Shown: in pieces, positions 9,661 to 16,774 of the stretch
Position numbering within the stretch: position 1 is the first letter of the stretch
Layout of the letters: each line of letters begins with the position of its first letter
Assembly (NCBI GenBank): GCA_018372435.1
Contig: JAHAJA010000011.1
Span: forward strand, 1 to 64,000
Direction of reading: 5' to 3'
DNA length: 64,000 nucleotides
Origin: Clostridiales bacterium
GTDB lineage: Bacteria; Bacillota; Clostridia; Lachnospirales; Lachnospiraceae
Made by a program: the position numbers and the translations under genes
The notes under the pieces: model-generated
What the model saw: the letters and a program-made list of their open reading frames with translations, nothing else
Told to the model about the DNA's origin: nothing
Databases searched by the model: none

Positions 9661-9689
9661 TTGACAAATGACAAGACAATAATTAATAT
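9661..9689 (+). promoter_or_regulatory. Sigma-A promoter for the NRPS gene
   Basis: A consensus TTGACA at 9661-9666 and TAATAT at 9684-9689 are 17 bp apart. The leader would be about 200 nt. Apart from this promoter and the preceding hairpin I see nothing definite in 9584-9895. Confidence 0.6.
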
Positions 9690-9895
9690 AGGAATAATGT
9701 GTAAAATACAATAAAATATTACCTATTATTGTCTGATTATAAAATATAAAGCTATAATAAGGAGAGTTAAATAATTCTAACTTACTCTAAAAAAGTATTT
9801 ATCTCATAGCATTTGAAATCATTAACATAATCATATCAATTGGAGTATTTTCAATTTTTATACAGGACTTAAAATGCGTGCAGAAGGGAGTATTT

Positions 9896-12800
9896 ATGAG
9901 AAGTGTTAAAGATACCTTTATATTACATGAAGAAGAGAAAAAACCGATAGCAACAAAATATTTTTCGCTTGTTTATGGAGTGAATAGTATTGTTAATGAT
10001 GGTGTAAAGAGAGAAATTGTGTTGGGGGATATTACGTGTGAAAATATGTATATTACAAAAGCTATTTCTGCGTTGACCTTTATTGTTTTCAAATATACAA
10101 ATCGTGAAAAGTTTTCGATTATGTATTTTGATGAATCAGAAAGATGTGCGTTTTGTAATGTTGGAGAGAATACATTTTTGGATGAAATCAATCTTGAATT
10201 AGGTAAAATACAACCGATAGATAATAGTTTATCTGATATAATGGTCAATATTTCAGGTGAAAAACTACAGACTTGTACAATGGATCAGTATAATATGATA
10301 TTGGATATTGATGTACAAAATAAAAAGATAGTATTTTCTGCTAAGTATAAAGTAAAAGTTTACGACGAAACGTTTGTGAAACAAATAGGAAGACATTGGA
10401 TAGGTGCATTGAAGAGAATAATTTCATCTGAACACAAAAAAATATGTGACCTAGATTTGGATTCTGAAGAAGAAAATCTGTTAAGTTGGAAGCAAATTAG
10501 TTGTTTTGATAATCAGTATAATTATGAATATAATTATTCAATAATTGGGAGGCTTAATAGGGATATACATAAATATTGGGATAGAGTTGCTATAAGTGAT
10601 TGTAAAGGAAATATGACGTATAAGCAACTGCATATTGCTTCTAATAAAGTTGCCAATTTATTAAAAGAAAATGATGTTAATAGTGGAGATAATGTGGCGA
10701 TTATTGGTTCACGATGTCGTGAAATGATAATTTCTATATTAGGGATTCTTAAAAGGGGAGCTACCTACATACCCATAGATATGGAACTTCCGTTGCTTAG
10801 AATTAATTATATCTTGCAGGATGCTAGAATAAAGAAAGTAATAATGCTAGAAGAAATCGAAGTTGAGAACAACTTCCCAATATTAACGTTAGACAATATT
10901 GAAAATTATTCAGAGCAGTACATTTACAATGATGTTAGCGATGATCACTGCGCATATATTTTATACACTTCTGGCACGACTGGTAAGCCAAAAGGGGTAA
11001 TGGTTCGAGATTCTAGTGTTATAAATCTTAGTAATTGGTTTGGATTGACATACAATCTATTAATAAATAGAAACATTCTACATATGACCAATATATCGTT
11101 CGATGTTTCCGTTGAAGAAACAATAGTTTCATTATTAAATTACGCTACTATTTTTATTATTCCACAAGAGATTAAACTAAATAGAGATAAATTTGCAAAA
11201 TACATAAAACAAAACGAGATAAGTATAGCTCAATTTGTTCCAGTAACTTTACAGGAATTATTGGCGGATTCGGATAAAATAGATTGCTTAAATATAGTAA
11301 TTTGTGGAGGGGATAAGTTAGATAATGATTTAAAAAATAAAATTCTACAAAAAGGATATAATCTTTATAATAATTATGGACCTACTGAATTTACTGTTGA
11401 TGCAATAGCATGTAAATGTGAATTAAGCCATAATGATCTGGGATATCCAATTGCTAATACAGAAGCCTATATTATGACTGAGAAAGATAAATTGCAGGTA
11501 TTAGGCGCCCAAGGAGAATTATGTTTAGCAGGGGCAGGAATATCAATCGGCTATTATAATAAAAGAGATTTGACAGAAGAAAAATTTGTTTGGAATAAGG
11601 TCTTGAATAAAAGACTATATAAAACTGGAGATTTGGCAATTATAATGCCAAATGGCATCGTAAAGTTTATAGGAAGAAAAGATGATCAGGTTAAGATAAA
11701 TGGGCTTCGTATCGAATTAGAAGAAATAGAACATTACATAAATCAATTTCAGGGAATTAATGAAGCTGTTGTTGTCGTAATAGATAATACTTATGGTGGA
11801 AAAGCACTCTGTGCGTATTATCGCGCTGATGCTACTGTTTTATATGATAAGTTAAGGGCGTATTTAATCAATTATTTACCTCAATATATGATACCTAGTC
11901 ATTTGATAAAGATTTCAAAATGGCCTACGACACCTAATGGGAAAATTGATAAAAAGGCACTTTGTATGTGGAATAATAATGATGAAAAGAAGAAGTATGT
12001 TGCACCTCGAACTAAAGCTGAGAAAGAAATTTCACATATATGGAAAAAGATACTAGGAAAAAGTCAAATTAGTATATGCGAAGAATTTATAAATGCTGGC
12101 GGGGATTCATTGAAGGCAACAATTTTTTCTACTCTTATGCTTGAAAAATTCAAAATCCAAGTACCACTTAACAAAATGTTAACCTACACAATCAAAGAGA
12201 TAGCAGAGTTAGTAAATGAAAATAATATAGAAAAAACTATAGTAAACGATGAAAATCTAATACTTTTAAAAGAGAGTACAGATTCTGAGAAAAATCTTTT
12301 TTTGATTCATCCGGGTAATGGAGAAGCTGAAGTATTTGTTGATTTATGTGATAACTTAGACGTAGACTATACTATGTGGGGAATAAGAGCGGATCGATTG
12401 AATAAGTATTCTCCTAAAAATAGTAAGCTAGAAGAAATTGCATCTAAATATATTAATAAAATTGAAACAATACAACAAGGTGGTAAATATAATGTTATAG
12501 GGTGGTGTATCGGAGGAAGTATAGCTTTTGAAATAGCCTTACAACTAGAGAAAAAAGGAAAAGAACTCGGCTTTTTTGGAATGATTAATAGTTTTGCACC
12601 AGATCGAAAATTCTGGGGGGAAATCCATGAGTTTACTGTAAGTACGGAAGAAAAGATGATTAGCGAGTTGCCAGAATATAAGACATTTACGGATAGATAT
12701 GCTGGATTAAAAGATATACAAGATATCTGGAGCAATCTCATAGGTTATTATGATGAAATAGACTTATCTGTTGAAGTATTAAAGCAATTTGTATATGACG

Positions 12801-13102
12801 ATATGGATAGAGCGATTCCTAATTATAATGCTGCAGATATAAATGTTAATGAAATAATATATTATATTAATGTTCTAAGAATGTTTGATAATATTAGAGC
12901 GTTATATGTCCCAGAGAGAAAATTAAAAGCAAAATGCCATTTTTTTGCTGCAACTGATGAAACTGCTGCTAATATTGAATTATGGAATGAATACTGCCAT
13001 AGGCCGTTAAATATATACAATATTAAAGGTGATAATTTTTCGATATTAAGATACCCAAATGTGAAAGCGTTTTCTGATCTATTAAATAAACTATTGAGGT
13101 AA
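9896..13102 (+). CDS. Single-module nonribosomal peptide synthetase: partial C - A - PCP - TE-like
   Basis: Residues 1-200 resemble only the C-terminal lobe of a condensation domain; no HHxxxDG motif is present. A complete adenylation domain follows: ILYTSGTTGKPKGV near 357, FDVS near 400, NNYGPTE near 493, YKTGD near 580, and PNGKIDKKAL near 680 with the A10 lysine. A carrier domain has GGDSLKA near 735. The C-terminal alpha/beta-hydrolase domain resembles a type I thioesterase, but its nucleophile elbow is GWCIGG (Cys871) instead of GWSxGG, and the usual GDHF of the catalytic histidine reads GDNF (Asn1047). A hand-derived substrate code is D-V-E-Q-I-G-N-V-D-K, closest in my memory to ornithine-type codes; this is tentative. 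The ATG at 9896 follows AAGGGAG and is preferred over a GTG at 9878. By eye the gene is more AT-rich than its neighbours, suggesting transfer. A transporter gene follows 44 bp later. Confidence 0.88.
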   Translation: MRSVKDTFILHEEEKKPIATKYFSLVYGVNSIVNDGVKREIVLGDITCENMYITKAISALTFIVFKYTNREKFSIMYFDESERCAFCNVGENTFLDEINLELGKIQPIDNSLSDIMVNISGEKLQTCTMDQYNMILDIDVQNKKIVFSAKYKVKVYDETFVKQIGRHWIGALKRIISSEHKKICDLDLDSEEENLLSWKQISCFDNQYNYEYNYSIIGRLNRDIHKYWDRVAISDCKGNMTYKQLHIASNKVANLLKENDVNSGDNVAIIGSRCREMIISILGILKRGATYIPIDMELPLLRINYILQDARIKKVIMLEEIEVENNFPILTLDNIENYSEQYIYNDVSDDHCAYILYTSGTTGKPKGVMVRDSSVINLSNWFGLTYNLLINRNILHMTNISFDVSVEETIVSLLNYATIFIIPQEIKLNRDKFAKYIKQNEISIAQFVPVTLQELLADSDKIDCLNIVICGGDKLDNDLKNKILQKGYNLYNNYGPTEFTVDAIACKCELSHNDLGYPIANTEAYIMTEKDKLQVLGAQGELCLAGAGISIGYYNKRDLTEEKFVWNKVLNKRLYKTGDLAIIMPNGIVKFIGRKDDQVKINGLRIELEEIEHYINQFQGINEAVVVVIDNTYGGKALCAYYRADATVLYDKLRAYLINYLPQYMIPSHLIKISKWPTTPNGKIDKKALCMWNNNDEKKKYVAPRTKAEKEISHIWKKILGKSQISICEEFINAGGDSLKATIFSTLMLEKFKIQVPLNKMLTYTIKEIAELVNENNIEKTIVNDENLILLKESTDSEKNLFLIHPGNGEAEVFVDLCDNLDVDYTMWGIRADRLNKYSPKNSKLEEIASKYINKIETIQQGGKYNVIGWCIGGSIAFEIALQLEKKGKELGFFGMINSFAPDRKFWGEIHEFTVSTEEKMISELPEYKTFTDRYAGLKDIQDIWSNLIGYYDEIDLSVEVLKQFVYDDMDRAIPNYNAADINVNEIIYYINVLRMFDNIRALYVPERKLKAKCHFFAATDETAANIELWNEYCHRPLNIYNIKGDNFSILRYPNVKAFSDLLNKLLR

Positions 13103-13146
13103 TATTAATATGTAACGTTAGGATAGCGAAAGGAAAAGGTATAGAT

Positions 13147-14043
13147 ATGAAAAGTAAGCATGCAGATATGTTATTGATCTTGATTACGGCTATATGGGGA
13201 TTGTCTTTCCCACTCATTCGAAACTCTTTGCCATATATTTCAGAAATTACATATTTGTTTTATAGATTTATGTTAGCCAGTATAATATTAGTATTGATTT
13301 TTTGGAAAAAATATAAATTAATTAATTCTTCTGTATTGATAAAAGGGACAATATTAGGTATTTCATTATTTGGAGCCTTAAGTTTTACAGTATTTGCATT
13401 ACAATACACCACTGCTTCCAATGTTGCTTTTATTACAGGTCTAAATATTGTTATTGTACCGTTTTTTTATAATTTAATTTTAAAGAAAAAAATTGATTTA
13501 ATAAAAAAAATTAGTATTATTATTGCAGTAATCGGTCTTGTTTTTATATCAGGAGGCTTACAACTACAATTTAATCAAGGTGATTTATTAGCATTTTTAT
13601 GCGCATTATGCATTTCTGCCCAAATTATATTGACGGATATTTTTGCTAGATCTGAGGATTCAATTATATTAGGGTGTTTACAAGTTAATGTCGCTACCGT
13701 TATTTATTTCATTACTTGTTTTATTAGCGGTGTTGGATTTTCCTTTGATGTTAAAGAAATAGTAGTAATTACAATAGTATTTACGGGAATCGCGGGAACT
13801 GCCTTGGCATTCGTAGGACAAACTTATGTACAAAAGTATACATCACCAGCGCATGTGGCAATTATTTTTATATTAGAGCCCGTATTTGGAGCCGTGTTTG
13901 CTTTAATAATACCTAACTTAGATGGTACAATCGAAATGATTTCCCCTATCAAGAGAATTGGTTGTGCATTATTGATTTTGGCGATGATTCTTACTGAAAC
14001 TTTTGGACGGAAAAAAATTAGTAAAGTTAGTGAATGTGATTAA
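13147..14043 (+). CDS. EamA/DMT-family transporter, probable exporter
   Basis: A 298-residue protein with two EamA repeats and about ten transmembrane helices. The first repeat begins with ADMLLILITAIWGLSFPLIR, the family N-terminus; the second repeat begins near residue 155 with LLAFLCALCISAQIIL and ends with the typical SPAHVAIIFILEPVFGAVFAL segment. DMT proteins usually export amino acids or small metabolites. Its position 44 bp downstream of the NRPS, with no terminator between them and a shared strong terminator after it, suggests it exports the NRPS product or moves a substrate for it. That link is inference. The ATG is preceded by a GAAAGGAAAAGG purine-rich site. Confidence 0.85.
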   Translation: MKSKHADMLLILITAIWGLSFPLIRNSLPYISEITYLFYRFMLASIILVLIFWKKYKLINSSVLIKGTILGISLFGALSFTVFALQYTTASNVAFITGLNIVIVPFFYNLILKKKIDLIKKISIIIAVIGLVFISGGLQLQFNQGDLLAFLCALCISAQIILTDIFARSEDSIILGCLQVNVATVIYFITCFISGVGFSFDVKEIVVITIVFTGIAGTALAFVGQTYVQKYTSPAHVAIIFILEPVFGAVFALIIPNLDGTIEMISPIKRIGCALLILAMILTETFGRKKISKVSECD

Positions 14044-14105
14044 TAGTAGGAGAAGATAGTTGTATTGAGATATTAAAGACAAATGCATAGAGGATAGTGA
14101 GTTCA

Positions 14106-14154
14106 AGAAAGACCTACATACTGATACAAGATATATCAGTATGCAGGTCTTTCT
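14106..14154 (+). terminator. Terminator of the NRPS-transporter operon, member of a repeated hairpin pair
   Basis: Near-perfect arms AGAAAGACCT plus CATACTGATA pair with TATCAGTATG plus AGGTCTTTCT around a 7-nt loop. A close relative lies at 20728-20774 after an unrelated gene. Confidence 0.75.
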
Positions 14155-14226
14155 AATATATACTGTGTTAATATATCTTAATTTCTGATAGTAATAAAAT
14201 AGTTACCAATTATAGTTAAATACTTC

Positions 14227-14255
14227 TTGACAAAGTAGCAAAAAGATACTAACAT
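14227..14255 (+). promoter_or_regulatory. Promoter with direct repeats upstream of the NrtR-like gene
   Basis: TTGACA at 14227-14232 and TAACAT at 14250-14255 are 17 bp apart. ATACTAACAT occurs at 14246-14255, covering the -10, and again at 14280-14289, just before the start codon. The repeat could be an autoregulatory site; no protein assignment can be made from sequence alone. Confidence 0.45.
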
Positions 14256-14308
14256 ATCGATGTAGATAGTAGCTAAATAATACTAACATGAAATGGAAGG
14301 TGATAGGG

Positions 14309-15022
14309 ATGCCAGAAAAGTTTACGAAGCTAGATAAGGAGTTTTTGGATAATTATGATAGTAGTACTTATGACAAACCGTCTATAACGGTAGATTTGCT
14401 TGTATTTACCATTGAGGAGGAAGAATTAAAGATAGTCATGATTAGACGTAAGAATTCACCATATAGAGGCATGTTATCATTACCTGGTGCCTTTGTAGGA
14501 ATGGAGGAGACGTTAGATGAGGCAGCTAGTAGGGGAATTAGAGAAAAGACAGGACTTAAAGATATCTACTTTGAGCAACTCTATACATGGGGCGAGGTAA
14601 ATCGTGATCCTAGAATGAGAATAATATCGGTATCGTATATGGCACTAGTATCCATAGAGGAATTATACCGGGCAGCAGGTTCGAGTGAGATTAGTAGCCA
14701 TTTGTACTGTGTTGATACGCTACTTCAAAGTAAAGAAAATATTGCATTTGATCATATGGAAATGATTGCTTACGGCAGAGAGCGTATCAAAAACAAAGTG
14801 GAATACACGCAACTCGCTTTTGAGTTTCTTCCAGAAAAATTCACGTTACCACAGTTGCAAAAGATAAATGAAATATTGTTAGGTAAAGAATTGTACAAAG
14901 CGAATTTTCGTAAAAAGATAAAAGATATGGTAGTAGAAACCAAAGAGTTTACATCGGGTGGGGCACACAGACCAAGTAAATTGTACGTAAAGAAGAATAA
15001 TAATGATAATATTGAGAATTAA
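14309..15022 (+). CDS. NrtR-like Nudix-related transcriptional regulator
   Basis: The N-terminal 130 or so residues form a Nudix fold (ITVDLLVFTIEEEELKIVMI, then LSLPGAFVGMEETLDEAA), and the C-terminal part (about 165-235) has the winged-helix of the NrtR family, with FTLPQLQKINEILLGKELYKANFRKKI as recognition region. The Nudix box GX5EX7REUXEEXGU reads G-x5-E-x7-R-G-I-R-E-K-T-G-L: the first Glu of REUXEE is Gly and the second Glu of the EE pair is Lys. This predicts loss of hydrolase activity, as in many NrtR regulators that only bind ADP-ribose-type ligands and control NAD or sugar genes. The ATG at 14309 follows GGAAGGTGAT and is preferred over the ATG at 14288. The next gene downstream is a remnant of a NadR-like NAD-salvage kinase, which supports an NAD link. 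Confidence 0.82.
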   Translation: MPEKFTKLDKEFLDNYDSSTYDKPSITVDLLVFTIEEEELKIVMIRRKNSPYRGMLSLPGAFVGMEETLDEAASRGIREKTGLKDIYFEQLYTWGEVNRDPRMRIISVSYMALVSIEELYRAAGSSEISSHLYCVDTLLQSKENIAFDHMEMIAYGRERIKNKVEYTQLAFEFLPEKFTLPQLQKINEILLGKELYKANFRKKIKDMVVETKEFTSGGAHRPSKLYVKKNNNDNIEN

Positions 15023-15087
15023 TAATCTATAAATGACTCATAGAATTTGATTAATAGCAATTAGGACGATGTGGGAGGGGAATAATT

Positions 15088-15315
15088 ATGGCAAAGTTAA
15101 GAATTTTGTTTTTGGAGCCTACCGTTGCATTTGTTCAAGATGGAACTAGAAATGAGATAATAGCCGCAGATAGAGAAATGTACAGCAATCAGATTAAGCA
15201 ACTATTTGATGAAATTGGATTAAGATATAATTGTATAACAGGTGATTATCTAGACCGATTCAATAAATCTAAGGAACTTATAAAAGAGCAGCTAGATATT
15301 GATACGGTTTGGTAA
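15088..15315 (+). pseudogene. C-terminal remnant of a NadR-type (nicotinamide riboside kinase-like) ATPase
   Basis: The 75 residues contain FLEPTVAFVQDGTRN, DREMYSNQIKQLFDE and GDYLDRFNKSKELI. These line up with the C-terminal end of the NadR kinase domain (E. coli NadR has a comparable 'WVADGLRS...DRKEFQ...DYDSRF' series). The P-loop and the first 100 or so residues expected for this family are missing. The frame nevertheless has its own ATG and a strong GGGAGGGGA ribosome binding site, and opens with MAKLRI, which could be the original N-terminus joined to the C-terminus by an internal deletion. It lies directly downstream of an NrtR-like regulator, a known pairing for NAD salvage genes. 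It might be expressed as a short peptide but should lack kinase activity. Confidence 0.6.
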
Positions 15316-15358
15316 AAGATAAACATGGATTTGATCTTAATCAGAAAGGTGTGACTTA

Positions 15359-16336
15359 ATGGGGAAAAAGAGGGTTATCGTATGGAGAATTACACAGACA
15401 TGTAATATGACTTGTAAATTCTGTTCCTATAGTAAAGAGGTTAAAAGGCAACGAAATGATGCAGACCTAGAAGAAGTTGAAAGAGTATCAGATATCTTGG
15501 GTAAGTATAAACAAAAGACAGGAGAGGAATTGCTAATTAGTTTCATTGGGGGAGAACCTTTCTTATGGGAGCCAATTTTTAACCTATCAAAAAAGATGGC
15601 AACGGAATATGGAGTAGAGATTAGTACTACCACGAATGGAATCCTATTAGCTTCGAGGGAGGTTAGAAAAACTATAATAGATTACTTTTCAGAAATCGTA
15701 ATTAGTGTAGATGGCTTTGAAGAATGTAATGATGTTGTCAGACAATGTGTAGGTCATTTTAAAGCAGTAACTGAGAATATTGCGAAGTTAGTTCAGGAGA
15801 AGAAAGAGGCTGGTAGCAAGCTCGTTATTAAGGTGAATACTATTCTTATGAGAAGAAATATAGGACAGTTTGAGGAGTTTTGCGAATATTTAGCAAACTT
15901 GGGTGTTAATGAAATTACCTTTAATCAACTTGGAGGATATGATAGACCTGAATTTTATGAGGACAATAGACTTGAGCCAATGCAAGTGGCACAGCTGATA
16001 GAAAGATTACCTCACATAAGAGAAAGACTGAGCAAATATGACTTTATAATTCACGGTAGTCCAAGTTACTTAGAAAGAATACAGTTAACAACAGAGGATA
16101 GAAAAAATCCAATTATAGAATGCAATCCTTGTTCTTGGTTCTGGTTTATTAATGAGAATGGATACATAAGCCCTTGCAGTTATACATCGTATGAATATAA
16201 GTATGATACGAAAAATATTAAATCACTTGAAGACATATCACAAGTAGAACAGTATTACAGAGAATTGCGCCAATGCAAACGTTTAAAATGGTGTGAGGAT
16301 TGTTATTGTACGCAGGTATATGATAAATTTGAGTAG
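15359..16336 (+). CDS. Radical SAM protein with SPASM/twitch-like C-terminus
   Basis: The radical SAM CxxxCxxC cluster motif is CNMTCKFC at about residues 15-22, preceded by VWRITQTCN and followed by the GGE-type motif FIGGEPFLWEP near 63. The C-terminal region has further cysteines (ECNPCSWFWFINENGYISPC and CKRLKWCEDCYC), the usual arrangement for an auxiliary Fe-S cluster in SPASM or twitch proteins. Such enzymes modify peptides or small molecules through a 5'-deoxyadenosyl radical. No target can be named here. The gene begins 43 bp after the NadR remnant with AAAGGTG as ribosome site, so it may belong to the NrtR-controlled unit. I see no cysteine- or glycine-rich precursor peptide next to it. 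Confidence 0.85.
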   Translation: MGKKRVIVWRITQTCNMTCKFCSYSKEVKRQRNDADLEEVERVSDILGKYKQKTGEELLISFIGGEPFLWEPIFNLSKKMATEYGVEISTTTNGILLASREVRKTIIDYFSEIVISVDGFEECNDVVRQCVGHFKAVTENIAKLVQEKKEAGSKLVIKVNTILMRRNIGQFEEFCEYLANLGVNEITFNQLGGYDRPEFYEDNRLEPMQVAQLIERLPHIRERLSKYDFIIHGSPSYLERIQLTTEDRKNPIIECNPCSWFWFINENGYISPCSYTSYEYKYDTKNIKSLEDISQVEQYYRELRQCKRLKWCEDCYCTQVYDKFE

Positions 16337-16351
16337 AAACGTTATGAAAAA

Positions 16352-16449
16352 GAGGCTGTTGCAAAACTTATATCTATAACATATTTTCAGACAGAAAGCA
16401 TTCCGTTTGCAAAATATGCAAAGATATAAATTTTGCTACAGTCTTTTTT
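16352..16449. repeat. Long imperfect palindrome with IS-end-like termini, possible MITE acting as terminator
   Basis: GGCTGTTGCAAAACTTATAT on the left pairs with the ATATAAATTTTGCTACAGTC arm on the right, with a further ATATTTT/AAATAT inner stem, and a run of eight Ts follows. GGCTGTTGCAAAA resembles the terminal inverted repeats I remember for IS1182-type elements, so the whole could be a miniature element lacking a transposase. It would also terminate the radical SAM transcript. Confidence 0.5.
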
Positions 16450-16516
16450 TTGTAATCTTTTATGTAAAAAATATTCAATAAATTATTATATAGAAATATG
16501 CAATATTTAGTAATAA

Positions 16517-16546
16517 TTGACACTGTAAGCCCGGCCTTTGTATAAT
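16517..16546 (+). promoter_or_regulatory. Strong sigma-A promoter for the SH3-glucosaminidase gene
   Basis: Perfect TTGACA (16517-16522) and perfect TATAAT (16541-16546) are separated by 18 bp. The transcript would have a leader of about 220 nt, including a small hairpin AAAACCAT/ATGGTTTT at 16557-16582 and a GGGGGGAGGG stretch near 16625. I could not fit this leader to a known riboswitch. Confidence 0.7.
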
Positions 16547-16774
16547 GGGGGTATGTAAAACCATTCTTCTAAAGTATGGTTTTCTATATCTTGTTGCAAG
16601 TGTAAGCAATAGTTGCATATTTAGGGGGGAGGGATTCGAGATACGACAGTTACAATGAGGCAAGAGTAAACAGTGATACCGAAGAAGATGAACAAATTGG
16701 ATAATTACGATTAGATAAGATAATTAAAAAGATACTTTGAAACGATAATTAGAAATGACAAAAGGTGAACATTA

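Noticed and set aside
15088..15315. Possible RiPP precursor next to a radical SAM gene
   Set aside because: The residues match the C-terminal end of NadR-type kinases, with no leader/core structure or Cys/Gly-rich core.
16625..16774. c-di-AMP (ydaO) or c-di-GMP riboswitch in the wall-hydrolase leader
   Set aside because: The GGGGGGAGGG run was suggestive, but the other conserved blocks of either class are missing.
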